From Noviluteimonas caseinilytica (GTDB taxonomy: Bacteria; Pseudomonadota; Gammaproteobacteria; Xanthomonadales; Xanthomonadaceae), in the NCBI RefSeq assembly GCF_018406605.1, contig NZ_AP024545.1, positions 2,170,001 through 2,234,000 of the forward strand: 64,000 nucleotides of DNA. The letters run 5' to 3'. Below are positions 29,387 to 37,604 of this stretch, one piece after another (within the stretch, counting starts at the first letter, position 1; each line of letters opens with the position of its first letter). A program made the translations under genes and the position numbers. The notes beneath the pieces are model-generated. The model worked only from the letters and a program-made list of their open reading frames with translations, searched no databases and was not told the DNA's origin.

Positions 29387-29510
29387 CAACGTTGCGGTGC
29401 GCCGTCCGTCCGAGTGCAGCTGTTCGCCAGAAACACACCGATCCGGTGCATGGCGCTACCCCTACGCAGCGTCGCAACGTTCCGGTCGCCGTGCCGGAGG
29501 AGGTTGATGC
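29387..29510 (-). repeat. Interspersed repeat, copy B (124 nt, uninterrupted)
   Basis: This is the inverted counterpart of copy A. It runs from CAACGTTGCGGTGCGCC to GAGGTTGATGC and aligns with A at clearly above-chance identity, with long identical blocks such as CTACGCAGCGTCGCAACG and GCAGCTGTTCGCCAG. It ends exactly where the A-tract of the DUF4870 terminator begins. Lacking the two palindromic segments, it represents the simpler form of the repeat. Confidence 0.75.
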
Positions 29511-29540
29511 AAAAAAAAACGGCGCCGAAGCGCCGTTTTT
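29511..29540 (-). terminator. Intrinsic terminator of the DUF4870 gene
   Basis: A 7-bp GC stem (ACGGCGC / GCGCCGT) has a TTCG tetraloop when read on the minus strand and is followed there by a run of nine T. It lies 25 nt beyond the stop of the DUF4870 gene. The opposite side carries five T, so it may also stop plus-strand transcripts. Confidence 0.9.
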
Positions 29541-29564
29541 CTTTGTCGCGATCGACGCGCGGGA

Positions 29565-29993
29565 TTACTTCACCAGGCGCAGGTTGAACGGATAGCGGTA
29601 CCGCACGCCTTCGTTCGCCTTCATCGACGCCATGATGATCATGATCAGCGCCGCGATGCCGATGACCAGGCCGATCAGGCCGAAGAGGATGAAGCCCAGG
29701 CCCAGCGTGAGGATGCCGAAGGGAATGGCGATCACCATCAGCACCACCGCCACGATCGTCAGCATGATGCTGAAGTTCAACGCTTCCTTCGCCTGGTCGG
29801 CCACGAAGGGCATCGTTTCCTTCTTCGCCAGCCAGATGATCAGCGGCCCGAGGAACGCCAGGCACCCCGGCAGCCCGACCAGCGCGGTGATCAGCGACGC
29901 CAGGATGATGGACAGGTGCGAAAACATGCCCCACTGCCGTTCGTCCGCGGACACGCCGGAATCGGAGGCGGAGGTCGGATCGATATCGTTCAT
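29565..29993 (-). CDS. DUF4870 domain-containing membrane protein
   Basis: A 142-residue protein whose N terminus is polar (ERQWGMFSHLSIIL) and which has three hydrophobic segments, including a long Ile/Leu/Gly-rich stretch (about residues 70-120). The pattern WGMFSHLS, CLAFLGPLIIWLAKKE and FVADQAKEALNFSI is diagnostic for DUF4870 (YidB/TIC20-like). Function is unknown. It lies 29 nt after the M48 protease stop and is followed by a strong terminator, so it may close the operon that begins upstream. Confidence 0.9.
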   Translation of the reverse strand: MNDIDPTSASDSGVSADERQWGMFSHLSIILASLITALVGLPGCLAFLGPLIIWLAKKETMPFVADQAKEALNFSIMLTIVAVVLMVIAIPFGILTLGLGFILFGLIGLVIGIAALIMIIMASMKANEGVRYRYPFNLRLVK

Positions 29994-30022
29994 TGCGTCA
30001 TCCCCTTGGGTTGGAGTCGGGC

Positions 30023-31366
30023 TCAGCGCCCCGCGCTGGCCACGCTGTTGCGATCGAGCCGGTCGAGGCGCGCATCGAGCGGCGGGTGCGTCTTGTACAA
30101 CTGCGCCAGGTTGCCCGATGTGCTGCCGCGCGCCGTCATCTTCTGCAGCACCGCATACAGCGCCAGCGGATCATAGCCCGCGCGCGCCAGGTACACCTCC
30201 GCGGCCTCGTCGGCGCGGAACTCCGCCTCGCGGTCCAGCCGCGTCGCCAGGATGGTGGCGCCGTGCCGCGCGACGTATTCCTTCGCCATGCTGCCCGCCA
30301 CGCCGCCGCCGACGCTCACGTTGTCGGACGCCGCGTTGGTCAGCGCCGTCTGCGTTTCCTGTTTCTTGATCACGTTGTAGTGGTCGCGCTGCACGACGTG
30401 GCTCAGCTCGTGGCCGATCACCGCCGCCACTTCGTCGTCGTCGCCCAGCAATTCGTACAGGCCGCGCGTCACGAGGATGTAGCCGCCCGGCGCGGCGAAC
30501 GCGTTGATCTCCTGCGTGTCGATCACCGCGAAACTCCACGGCAGGTCGGGGCGCGAGGTCTGCGACGCCATCCAGCGGCCGACGCGGTTCACGCGCGCCT
30601 GCGCCTCGGCGTCGTTCCACAGCGGCGCGGCGCCGAGCACGCGGCCGGCGATTTCCGGGCCGAGCGCCACTTCTTCGGCGCGCTGTTCGGATTCGGATTT
30701 GCCCTGCGCGGCCTCGGCGACGTCCGCCGCGGAGTTCACGGGCGCGGGCGCACCGATGCCCACCGCGGACAACAACCCGCGCGCGAACGACATGCCGCCG
30801 CGCTTTTCCTGCTGCGTCGCTTTCGGCGCGGCGTCGGCGACCGGCTTGAACTCCGTCGCGTAGGGCACTTGCTTCGCGTGGTGTCCCTTCGCGTTCGCAT
30901 CGCTGGCGGCGGCTTCGGGCGACACGCGGTTGTTTTCCATCTGCGCGAACTGCGCACCGTCGTACGCCGCGGACTTGAGATCGCTTTCGTCGATGCCGCG
31001 CACGCCCGCCGTTTCCGACACGCGGCCCTTGCCGGCCTTGCCGATGAACAGCGCGCCTGCGTTGCCGTTGTTCGCGCTCGCGTATTCCATGCGCACGTCG
31101 TTGACGCGCACGAAGCCGGACTTGCCGTCCGGCGTGCCGACCTGGAACCACAGGCCCTGCTGTCCCGCGACCTGCACCTTCGCATCGCGCTTGAGCGTGG
31201 CGACGGTGGGCGAGTTGAAATCCGGTGCGCTGTGCACGTCCACCGACGGCTTGTGCACGATGGCCGAGGTGGCCGGATCGGCCGCGAACGCGAGCGCGGC
31301 CACCAGCAGTGCACCGGCCAGGCCGGACAGCAGCGGGACGATTATTCGGTGGGCGGCGTGTTGCAT
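30023..31366 (-). CDS. M48 family metalloprotease with bacterial SH3 domain
   Basis: The 447-residue protein has a signal peptide or anchor (LSGLAGALLVAALAFA), an SH3b domain (VDVHSAPDFNSPTVATLKRDAKVQVAG, GKSGFVRVNDV; about residues 38-92), a low-complexity linker, and an M48 peptidase domain with HELSH (His319, Glu320, His323) followed by the third ligand region DREAEFRADEAAEVY. It is probably a periplasmic BepA/LoiP-like protease involved in envelope protein quality control, with the SH3 domain possibly binding the cell wall. It overlaps the CHASE2 gene by 25 nt. Confidence 0.9.
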   Translation of the reverse strand: MQHAAHRIIVPLLSGLAGALLVAALAFAADPATSAIVHKPSVDVHSAPDFNSPTVATLKRDAKVQVAGQQGLWFQVGTPDGKSGFVRVNDVRMEYASANNGNAGALFIGKAGKGRVSETAGVRGIDESDLKSAAYDGAQFAQMENNRVSPEAAASDANAKGHHAKQVPYATEFKPVADAAPKATQQEKRGGMSFARGLLSAVGIGAPAPVNSAADVAEAAQGKSESEQRAEEVALGPEIAGRVLGAAPLWNDAEAQARVNRVGRWMASQTSRPDLPWSFAVIDTQEINAFAAPGGYILVTRGLYELLGDDDEVAAVIGHELSHVVQRDHYNVIKKQETQTALTNAASDNVSVGGGVAGSMAKEYVARHGATILATRLDREAEFRADEAAEVYLARAGYDPLALYAVLQKMTARGSTSGNLAQLYKTHPPLDARLDRLDRNSVASAGR

Positions 31367-33267
31367 GCAGCGGCTCCGGGATTGCAGCTCGGGTCACCCT
31401 GCAATAACGGATTTTCCGCCGAAAGCGGCCACTCGCCCGGCGCGTCCAGCAGCTGTCCGAGCGCTTCGCGCAGGCGCAGGCGATTGCCGCGATCGCCGCT
31501 GTCGTCGGGCGTGCGGTCGGCGTTTTCGTCGACTTCGCTGGCCATCACGTACACGAGCACGATGCCGTCGTCGTCCAGGCGATCGTCGTACGCATTCAAG
31601 TACGCGTGCAGGTCGGCCAGGTCGCGCTTGGCGAGCGCGATCGCCTGCGGCAGGTCGTCGCCCTTCCACACCATCAGCATCAGGTCGTCGAGCGTTTCGT
31701 GCAGCCAGCTCTTGCGTTCGACGACGCCTTCCAGCATCACCGCATCGCTGCCCGCATACAGGAACCTGCGCAGGCGGCGGCGGTATTCGCGGCGACGGCG
31801 CGCGGCGGCGCGTTCATCCAGCGCGGAGTAGGGCACGAAGCGCACGCGCGCGAACACGAGGCAACGATCGCGGTCCGGATCGAACTCTTCGAGGAAGTCG
31901 CCGTTGCCCACCGCGCGGCCGCGCTGGATCGCCGCATACGTGCGACACGCGCCGAAGCACAGGCTGACGAAGCCGATGCTCGCGTAGATGTCGAAGAACA
32001 CGCGGAAGAACGTCAGGCCCGCGTACGCGAGGATCAGCAGCACGAGGTTGGTGGCGACGAAGACCGAGTCGATGTCGGTGGCCGGCTCGCCGCGGAAGAA
32101 GGCGAACGCGGTCAGCAGCACGAGCGTTGCCGCGAGCAGGTATTTCAGCGACGGCGGCGGCATCCAGATCGCGGTGCCGTCGACGAGGGCGGCGGTGGCT
32201 TCGGCGTGGACTTCGACGCCGGCCATCGCGGGTTTGACCGGCACCGGTTTCGCATCGTTGAGGCCGGACGCGGTGTAGCCGACGAGGGCGATGCGGCCCT
32301 TCAGGTCCGGGATCGGTGATTTGTCGCAGACCCGCTTGCCTTCGATCAGGTCGAACGCGCTGATGAAGGGCAGGCGGTGTTCATCGCCATTGCGCCAGTC
32401 GGGGCGCACGGACGCGGGAAACGACGCCGCGGGCCGGCCCGTGTCGAACACGGCCAGGCGCAATGCGAGCGAGGGCACCGCCCAGTCGCCGGCGGACAGC
32501 GAAAGCGGGATGTCGCGCAGCACGCCGTCGACGCCGCGTTCGACATTGATCAGGCCCGCGTGCGTGCGCATCGACTTGCCGTAGGGCAGCAGCAGCGCGA
32601 GGGACGGACCCGGACGCTCGGCCGAGGGGATGCGCGCGAATGCGCCGGGCGCGAGCGATGCGCGCGTGGTGCCGGTGGTGGTGGTGCCGGTGGTGGCGTT
32701 GAAGTCGTCGTCCAGGTGCGATGCGCCGAACACGAAACGCCCGGCGCCGCCTTCGGCCATGGACTCCAACGTGTCGTCACCGATCGGATCCACGGGCGAG
32801 GGCTCGGCGAACATCACGTCGTAGCCGACCGCCTTGATGCCTGCGCGATCGAGTGCATCGAGCAGGTCCGCATGGCGTTGCCGGCTCCACGGCCAGCCGC
32901 CTTCCCCGCGCTTTCGGAACTGGTCGATCGAACAATCATCGATCTCCACGACCACCACGCGCTTGGATGTCGGCGGTTGCACCGGCCGGCTCTTGATCAC
33001 CGTGTCGAACACCGCGTCTTCCGCGGAATTCAACGAGCGCGCACCGCCGTAACCCGCGACGCCCCAGTCGTACGCCAGCCAGCCGATCGCGAGCAACGCG
33101 AGCACCGGATAGAACGCGAACTTCAACCGCAGCGCGAGCCGCGAGAACGGACGCTTGTAACTGCGCTCGACGAACGTCCACGCGTTGATGAACGCATCGG
33201 CCGACGACGCCATCCATGCATCGACCCAGGTCAGCAGCTTGCGCTTGCCTCCGCGGGGTCGGCCCAT
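31342..33267 (-). CDS. CHASE2-domain sensor protein without recognised output domain
   Basis: The 641-residue membrane protein begins with an N-terminal transmembrane segment (AFYPVLALLAIGWLAYDWGV), followed by an extracytoplasmic CHASE2 sensory domain (about residues 75-385; for example DCSIDQFRKRGEGGWPWSRQ, GIKAVGYDVMFAEPSP, GRIALVGYTASGLND). Three C-terminal membrane helices (about 390-465) then lead into a cytoplasmic region of about 170 residues. That region carries no kinase, cyclase, GGDEF or EAL motif. The output is therefore unknown. Its 3' end overlaps the M48 protease gene, which suggests joint expression. Confidence 0.87.
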   Translation of the reverse strand: MGRPRGGKRKLLTWVDAWMASSADAFINAWTFVERSYKRPFSRLALRLKFAFYPVLALLAIGWLAYDWGVAGYGGARSLNSAEDAVFDTVIKSRPVQPPTSKRVVVVEIDDCSIDQFRKRGEGGWPWSRQRHADLLDALDRAGIKAVGYDVMFAEPSPVDPIGDDTLESMAEGGAGRFVFGASHLDDDFNATTGTTTTGTTRASLAPGAFARIPSAERPGPSLALLLPYGKSMRTHAGLINVERGVDGVLRDIPLSLSAGDWAVPSLALRLAVFDTGRPAASFPASVRPDWRNGDEHRLPFISAFDLIEGKRVCDKSPIPDLKGRIALVGYTASGLNDAKPVPVKPAMAGVEVHAEATAALVDGTAIWMPPPSLKYLLAATLVLLTAFAFFRGEPATDIDSVFVATNLVLLILAYAGLTFFRVFFDIYASIGFVSLCFGACRTYAAIQRGRAVGNGDFLEEFDPDRDRCLVFARVRFVPYSALDERAAARRRREYRRRLRRFLYAGSDAVMLEGVVERKSWLHETLDDLMLMVWKGDDLPQAIALAKRDLADLHAYLNAYDDRLDDDGIVLVYVMASEVDENADRTPDDSGDRGNRLRLREALGQLLDAPGEWPLSAENPLLQGDPSCNPGAAACNTPPTE

Positions 33268-33270
33268 GGC

Positions 33271-34149
33271 TCAGTGCGTCCGTTCGACCGCGGCGCGGGC
33301 CAGCGCGGCGAGGGCGTCGGCGCGTGGGCCGAGGGGCGCGAGCGCGTCGCGCATGTCGGTCGCCAGTTGCTGCAGGCGCGCGCGCGTGGCGTCCAGGCCG
33401 AGCAGGGCGGGGAACGTCGCCTTCTGCTGCGCGGCGTCCTTGCCCGCGGTCTTGCCGAGCGCGGCGCTGTCGCCTTCGACGTCCAGCAGGTCGTCGCGCA
33501 CCTGGAACGCGAGGCCCAGCGCATCGGCGAACGTATCCAGGCGCGCACGCGACGCGGCCTCCGCGCCCGCGGCGATCGCGCCGAGGCGCACGGACGCGCG
33601 GATCAACGCGCCGGTCTTCATCGCGTGCAAGCGTTGCAAGGCAGGCAGGTCGATCGCGACACCACCGGTCGCGTCGATGTCGAGCGCCTGCCCGCCGCAC
33701 ATGCCACGCACGCCGGCGGCCTGCGCGAGTTCGGCGAGCATCGCCACGCGCAGGTCGGCGGACAACGGGGCTTGCGTGAGTTGCTCGAACGCGAGCGACT
33801 GCAACGCATCGCCCGCGAGGATCGCGGTGGCTTCGTCGAATGCGATGTGCACCGTGGGCTTGCCGCGGCGCAGCGCGTCGTCGTCCATCGCGGGCAGGTC
33901 GTCGTGCACCAGCGAATAGGCGTGGATCAGTTCGACGGCGACGGCAGGCGCATCGAGCGATGCAACGTCCGCGCCGAACGCGGTGCCGGTGGCGTACACG
34001 AGCAACGGACGCATGCGCTTGCCGCCGTCGAGCGCCGCATGGCGCATCGCGCCGTGCAGGCGTTGCGGGGATTGATCGGCGGAAGGCAGCGCGGAAGCGA
34101 GCGCCGCGTCGACGCGCGTGCGCCAGGGCGCGAAGTCGACCTCAGGCAT
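33271..34149 (-). CDS. ispA: Farnesyl diphosphate synthase (polyprenyl synthetase)
   Basis: The 292-residue enzyme condenses isopentenyl and dimethylallyl/geranyl diphosphates to farnesyl diphosphate. The first aspartate-rich motif DDLPAMDDD starts at residue 83 and the second is DDLLDVEGD; GGKRMRP and KTGALIRASV are also present. The residues before the first motif (AYSLVHDD) match short-chain bacterial synthases. It overlaps xseB by 8 nt. It feeds the UppS pathway whose gene is also in this window. Confidence 0.95.
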   Translation of the reverse strand: MPEVDFAPWRTRVDAALASALPSADQSPQRLHGAMRHAALDGGKRMRPLLVYATGTAFGADVASLDAPAVAVELIHAYSLVHDDLPAMDDDALRRGKPTVHIAFDEATAILAGDALQSLAFEQLTQAPLSADLRVAMLAELAQAAGVRGMCGGQALDIDATGGVAIDLPALQRLHAMKTGALIRASVRLGAIAAGAEAASRARLDTFADALGLAFQVRDDLLDVEGDSAALGKTAGKDAAQQKATFPALLGLDATRARLQQLATDMRDALAPLGPRADALAALARAAVERTH

Positions 34150-34411
34150 CCGCGGCCGGCGCGCCGAAGGGCTCGGCGTTGTCCGGCTGTTCCGGGTCGC
34201 TCAGCAGGCGCACGCGCAGTTCCGCCTGTTCCAGCGCGGTCTGGCACTTGCGATACAGGCCGACGCCGCGTTCGTAGGCGGCGAGCGATTCTTCCAGGCT
34301 CATCTCGCCGTGTTCCATCTTCTCCACCAGCTGTTCGAGCTGGTCGAGCGAGGCTTCGAAATCGGCGACCGGGGAAGGGGTTTCGAGCTTGGCGTCGGGC
34401 ATGCGCGGCAT
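34142..34411 (-). CDS. xseB: Exodeoxyribonuclease VII small subunit
   Basis: An 89-residue helical protein with the full XseB pattern: PVADFEASLDQLEQLVEKME, GEMSLEESLAAYERGVGLYR, CQTALEQAELRVRLL. It associates with XseA to degrade single-stranded DNA. The C terminus has a short Pro/Ala-rich extension. MPRMPDAK (34411) or MPDAK (34402) may be the start. Its overlap with ispA reproduces the conserved xseB-ispA pair; no dxs follows. Confidence 0.93.
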   Translation of the reverse strand: MPRMPDAKLETPSPVADFEASLDQLEQLVEKMEHGEMSLEESLAAYERGVGLYRKCQTALEQAELRVRLLSDPEQPDNAEPFGAPAADA

Positions 34412-34457
34412 GGCGCGCAGTGTGATGCGCGGCCTGCCATGGGTCAATCGCGCACGC

Positions 34458-35759
34458 TTATGGCGAGGGCGGGGTCCAGCGCACGCTGGCGTCGTGGTCC
34501 TGCAACCAGCGTGCGAACACGTCGGCCAGCAGGCGGTCGCCGGCCGCGAGGACCTGGTCGTCGCCATCCACCAGCAGGGGCAGGCGTTCGCGGTCCCAGG
34601 TGGGCAGGCCCGCGTCCTGCAATGCGTGTTTGAGGCTGTGCGAATGCGACCGGCCCGGCAGCACGATGCGTTCGCCCCCGCGGCGCAGGCGCACGCGCAG
34701 CGGGGCGTCGAAGGCGTCGGCGCCGATCAGTTCGAGGGCGCCGCCGTCGGGCAGCACCAGCGGCATGCGGCCGTCCCAGGTGTCGGACCAGTCGGCGGGC
34801 AGGGCGGGCGCGTTGGGCGCGGCGCGCAGGCGGTCGCACCAGCGGCGGATGTGCGCGCCGGACCAGGCGAAGCGGAAGTCGGCATCGTCCGCGCCTTGGA
34901 GCAAGTCGGCTTCGATCTGCGCGATGCCTTCGGCGGGCAACGGGGGCAGCGACGTCCCGGCGATCCAGCGACGCAGCACCCGGGCGCGGCGCGAGGGGTC
35001 GAGCGCGCGCAACGCGGGGACGGACAGGATCGCGGGATCGTCGGTGCGTGCGGTGTCGAGTGCACGCAGGTCGTCGTCGGCGAGCAGCTCGGCGGCTTCA
35101 GCGCTCAATGCGGCCGAACGCGCGAAGGCGGCATCGACGCGCGGCCAGCGTTCGCGCAACAGCGGCAACACCTGGTGGCGCAGGAAGTTGCGGTCGTGTT
35201 CGAGCGCGCTGTTCGACGGATCGTCGATCCAGGACAAGTCGTGTGTCTGCGCGTACGCGATCAGCTCCGTGCGCGGCACGTCGAGCCAGGGCCGCCACAG
35301 GAAGCCCTGCGCGAACGGTTGCAGCGCCCGCATCGCGCCGAGGCCATCGGGGCCGGAGGCGCGCAGCGCCCGCAGCAGGAAAGTCTCGGCCTGGTCGTCG
35401 CGGTGGTGCGCAAGCGCGAGGATGTCGCCCGGATCGAGCGCTTCGACGAATGCCGCGCGACGCGCGGCGCGGGCCGCGGCTTCGAGCCCGAGGCCGGCGC
35501 GCCTGTCGACTTGCACGCGCGCGATGTGCAACGGGATGCGCAAGGCTTCGCACACGACGGCGCAGTGCGCGGACCAGGCATCGGCGTCGGCGTGCAGGCC
35601 GTGGTGGACATGGATGGCGCGCAAGGTGCGTGCGCGCACGCTCGGCATCGCCGCGAGCGCGTGCAGCAGCACGGTGGAATCCAGCCCGCCGCTCAACGCG
35701 ACGACGATCGCGCCATCGCGGCCGGTCTCGGGCAAACGGAGGTCGAGGGCGGACGTCAT
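34458..35759 (-). CDS. tilS: tRNA(Ile)-lysidine synthetase
   Basis: The 433-residue enzyme attaches lysine to C34 of the tRNA-Ile that reads AUA. The PP-loop SGGLDST (23-29) is intact, followed by RAIHVHHGLHADADAW, AHHRDDQAETFLLR and WIDDPSN, the family core. The C-terminal domain ends in TGLPTWDRERLPLLVDGD-like TilS sequence. It lies next to accA, with a TPR-protein gene between them. The start at 35759 (MTSALDLRLPETG) puts the PP-loop at the usual position. Confidence 0.94.
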   Translation of the reverse strand: MTSALDLRLPETGRDGAIVVALSGGLDSTVLLHALAAMPSVRARTLRAIHVHHGLHADADAWSAHCAVVCEALRIPLHIARVQVDRRAGLGLEAAARAARRAAFVEALDPGDILALAHHRDDQAETFLLRALRASGPDGLGAMRALQPFAQGFLWRPWLDVPRTELIAYAQTHDLSWIDDPSNSALEHDRNFLRHQVLPLLRERWPRVDAAFARSAALSAEAAELLADDDLRALDTARTDDPAILSVPALRALDPSRRARVLRRWIAGTSLPPLPAEGIAQIEADLLQGADDADFRFAWSGAHIRRWCDRLRAAPNAPALPADWSDTWDGRMPLVLPDGGALELIGADAFDAPLRVRLRRGGERIVLPGRSHSHSLKHALQDAGLPTWDRERLPLLVDGDDQVLAAGDRLLADVFARWLQDHDASVRWTPPSP

Positions 35760-35773
35760 CGCGCCCGCCGCCG

Positions 35774-36520
35774 TCAGGCGAGGTCCTGCAGCTCGCGCCT
35801 GGCGAGGTCGATCCACGCGCGCTGTTCGCGCTGGTAGTACTTCGGCGCGAGCGACGAACGCTTGGCGATTTCGCGCAGCACGTTGGCGGCGTCGGCGGGG
35901 CGGTTGGCGCGCTTGAGCAGCTGCGCGTAGCGCACGCGGGCTTCTTCGCCGGGGTAGCCCTGCACCAGCGCTTCGTATTCCGACAGCGCCTTGTCGATGT
36001 CGCCGCTGGCTTCCACGGTGCGCGCGTACAACAGATGGCCGTCGAACGAACGGAATTTCGGGTTGGCCGCGATCAGCGCGTCGAGCGTGGCGCGCGCCTC
36101 GGCGGGCAGGTCCAGCGCGAACTGCGCCTGCGCCAGGCCGAGCATCAGGTGCGGGTCGGTCTGGTACATGCCCGTGAGCGAATTGCGGAACATCTCCAGC
36201 GCTTGCTGGTAATCGCCGCTGGCCAGGCTTTGTTCGGCGAGGCGGCGGCGGTTGTCGATCGTGTCGGCGATGTCGAGCTGGCGCGCGGCGTGGCGCTTGC
36301 CGCGTTCCGGATCGATGCGCTGGCGCACGCCCTTCACGGCGCGGCGCGCGGTGGGGCTGCTGCCGAGGGTGGGGACGACTTCCGCGAAGACGTACGCCGC
36401 GACGGCGATGTAGCTGCCGACGACCAGGATCCAGATCCAGTACGTCGGCCGCTGCGTGCGCACCGCGTGCACGATGCACGCGATCTGCAGCGCGATCGAC
36501 AGCAGGAAGATCGGGCTCAT
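35774..36520 (-). CDS. Membrane-anchored TPR protein
   Basis: This 248-residue protein has two N-terminal membrane helices (PIFLLSIALQIACIVHAV and YWIWILVVGSYIAVAAYVFAEVV), then a cytoplasmic TPR region with helices such as DYQQALEMFRNSLTGMYQTDP, HLMLGLAQAQFALDLPAEARATL and AKSLAPKYY-like ends. It resembles the putative PLDc_N/TPR proteins found beside accA in Xanthomonadaceae. It probably acts as a scaffold in a membrane complex; no specific function is known. It lies 19 nt from accA and 14 nt from tilS. Confidence 0.82.
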   Translation of the reverse strand: MSPIFLLSIALQIACIVHAVRTQRPTYWIWILVVGSYIAVAAYVFAEVVPTLGSSPTARRAVKGVRQRIDPERGKRHAARQLDIADTIDNRRRLAEQSLASGDYQQALEMFRNSLTGMYQTDPHLMLGLAQAQFALDLPAEARATLDALIAANPKFRSFDGHLLYARTVEASGDIDKALSEYEALVQGYPGEEARVRYAQLLKRANRPADAANVLREIAKRSSLAPKYYQREQRAWIDLARRELQDLA

Positions 36521-36539
36521 GGAGGCGTGGGGTTGCGGG

Positions 36540-37499
36540 TCAGGCGGCTTCGTACGCGCCGTAGCCGCGCAGGCGCTTGTAGCGGCGCTCGAGCAGTTCC
36601 GGCACCGGCACGCCCGACAGCGCGTCGATTTCGTTGACCAGCACGGCCTTCAGGCGCGTGGCCATCTGCCGCGGCTTGCGGTGCGCGCCGCCGATGGGCT
36701 CGCGCACGATCTTGTCGATCAGGCCCAGTTCCTTCAGGCGCTTGGCCGTCAGGCCGAGCTGTTCGGCAGCGTCCTTCGCCTTCTCCGCGGTCTTCCACAG
36801 GATGGAGGCGCAGCCTTCCGGCGTGATCACCGAGTACGTGCTGTATTCGAGCATCAGCGTGCGGTCGCCGACGCCGATGGCCAGCGCGCCGCCCGAACCG
36901 CCTTCGCCGATCACCGTGCAGATGATCGGCGTCTTGAGTTCCGACATCTCCAGCAGGTTGCGCGCGATGGCCTCGGACTGGCCGCGTTCTTCCGCGTCGA
37001 TGCCGGGCCACGCGCCGGCGGTGTCGATGAAGGTGAGCAGCGGCAGGTTGAAGCGTTCGGCCAGCTTCATCAGGCGCAGCGCCTTGCGGTAGCCCTCGGG
37101 CTTGGGCATGCCGAAGTTGCGCTTGATCTTGGCCTTGGTGTCGCGGCCCTTCTCGTGGCCGATCACCACGACGCTGCGACCTTCGATGCGGGCCAGGCCG
37201 CCGACGATGGCGTTGTCGTTGGCGAAGGCGCGGTCGCCGGCGAGTTCCTGGAACTCGTCGCAGATCACGCGCAGGTAATCCAGGGTGTACGGCCGCGCCG
37301 GGTGGCGGGCGAGCTGCGAGATCTGCCAGGGCGAGAGGTCGCGGAAGATCTGCGCGGTGCGCAGGCGCAGCTTGTCCTGCAGCGCGTGCACTTCGGCATC
37401 CATGTCCACCGCCGGGCCGTGGCTGGCGTGGCGGAGTTCCTGGAGCTTGGCTTCCAGGTCGGCGATGGGCTGCTCGAAGTCGAGGTAATTCGGGTTCAT
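36540..37499 (-). CDS. accA: Acetyl-CoA carboxylase carboxyltransferase subunit alpha
   Basis: The 319-residue protein transfers the carboxyl group to acetyl-CoA to make malonyl-CoA, the first step of fatty acid synthesis, with AccD. Characteristic stretches are LDFEQPIADLEAKLQELR, RTAQIFRDLSPWQISQLARHP, GHEKGRDTKAKIKRNFGMP and EGGSGGALAIGVGD. It starts MNPNYLDFEQ. In many gammaproteobacteria accA follows dnaE directly; here a GH31 gene and an AbgT transporter intervene. Confidence 0.97.
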   Translation of the reverse strand: MNPNYLDFEQPIADLEAKLQELRHASHGPAVDMDAEVHALQDKLRLRTAQIFRDLSPWQISQLARHPARPYTLDYLRVICDEFQELAGDRAFANDNAIVGGLARIEGRSVVVIGHEKGRDTKAKIKRNFGMPKPEGYRKALRLMKLAERFNLPLLTFIDTAGAWPGIDAEERGQSEAIARNLLEMSELKTPIICTVIGEGGSGGALAIGVGDRTLMLEYSTYSVITPEGCASILWKTAEKAKDAAEQLGLTAKRLKELGLIDKIVREPIGGAHRKPRQMATRLKAVLVNEIDALSGVPVPELLERRYKRLRGYGAYEAA

Positions 37500-37604
37500 T
37501 GCGACAAGGGTCGGCCGCGGAAAGGGGGGCAGTGTAGCCCACGGGTCCGGACCGTACCGAGCCGTGCGGACGGCTATGCTCGGACCCCTCCGAGGAGGGT
37601 GGCG

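Noticed and set aside
36456..37604. N-terminal extension of the GH31 frame into accA
   Set aside because: It is antisense to accA. The ATG at 37605 has a strong ribosome binding site and signal peptide.
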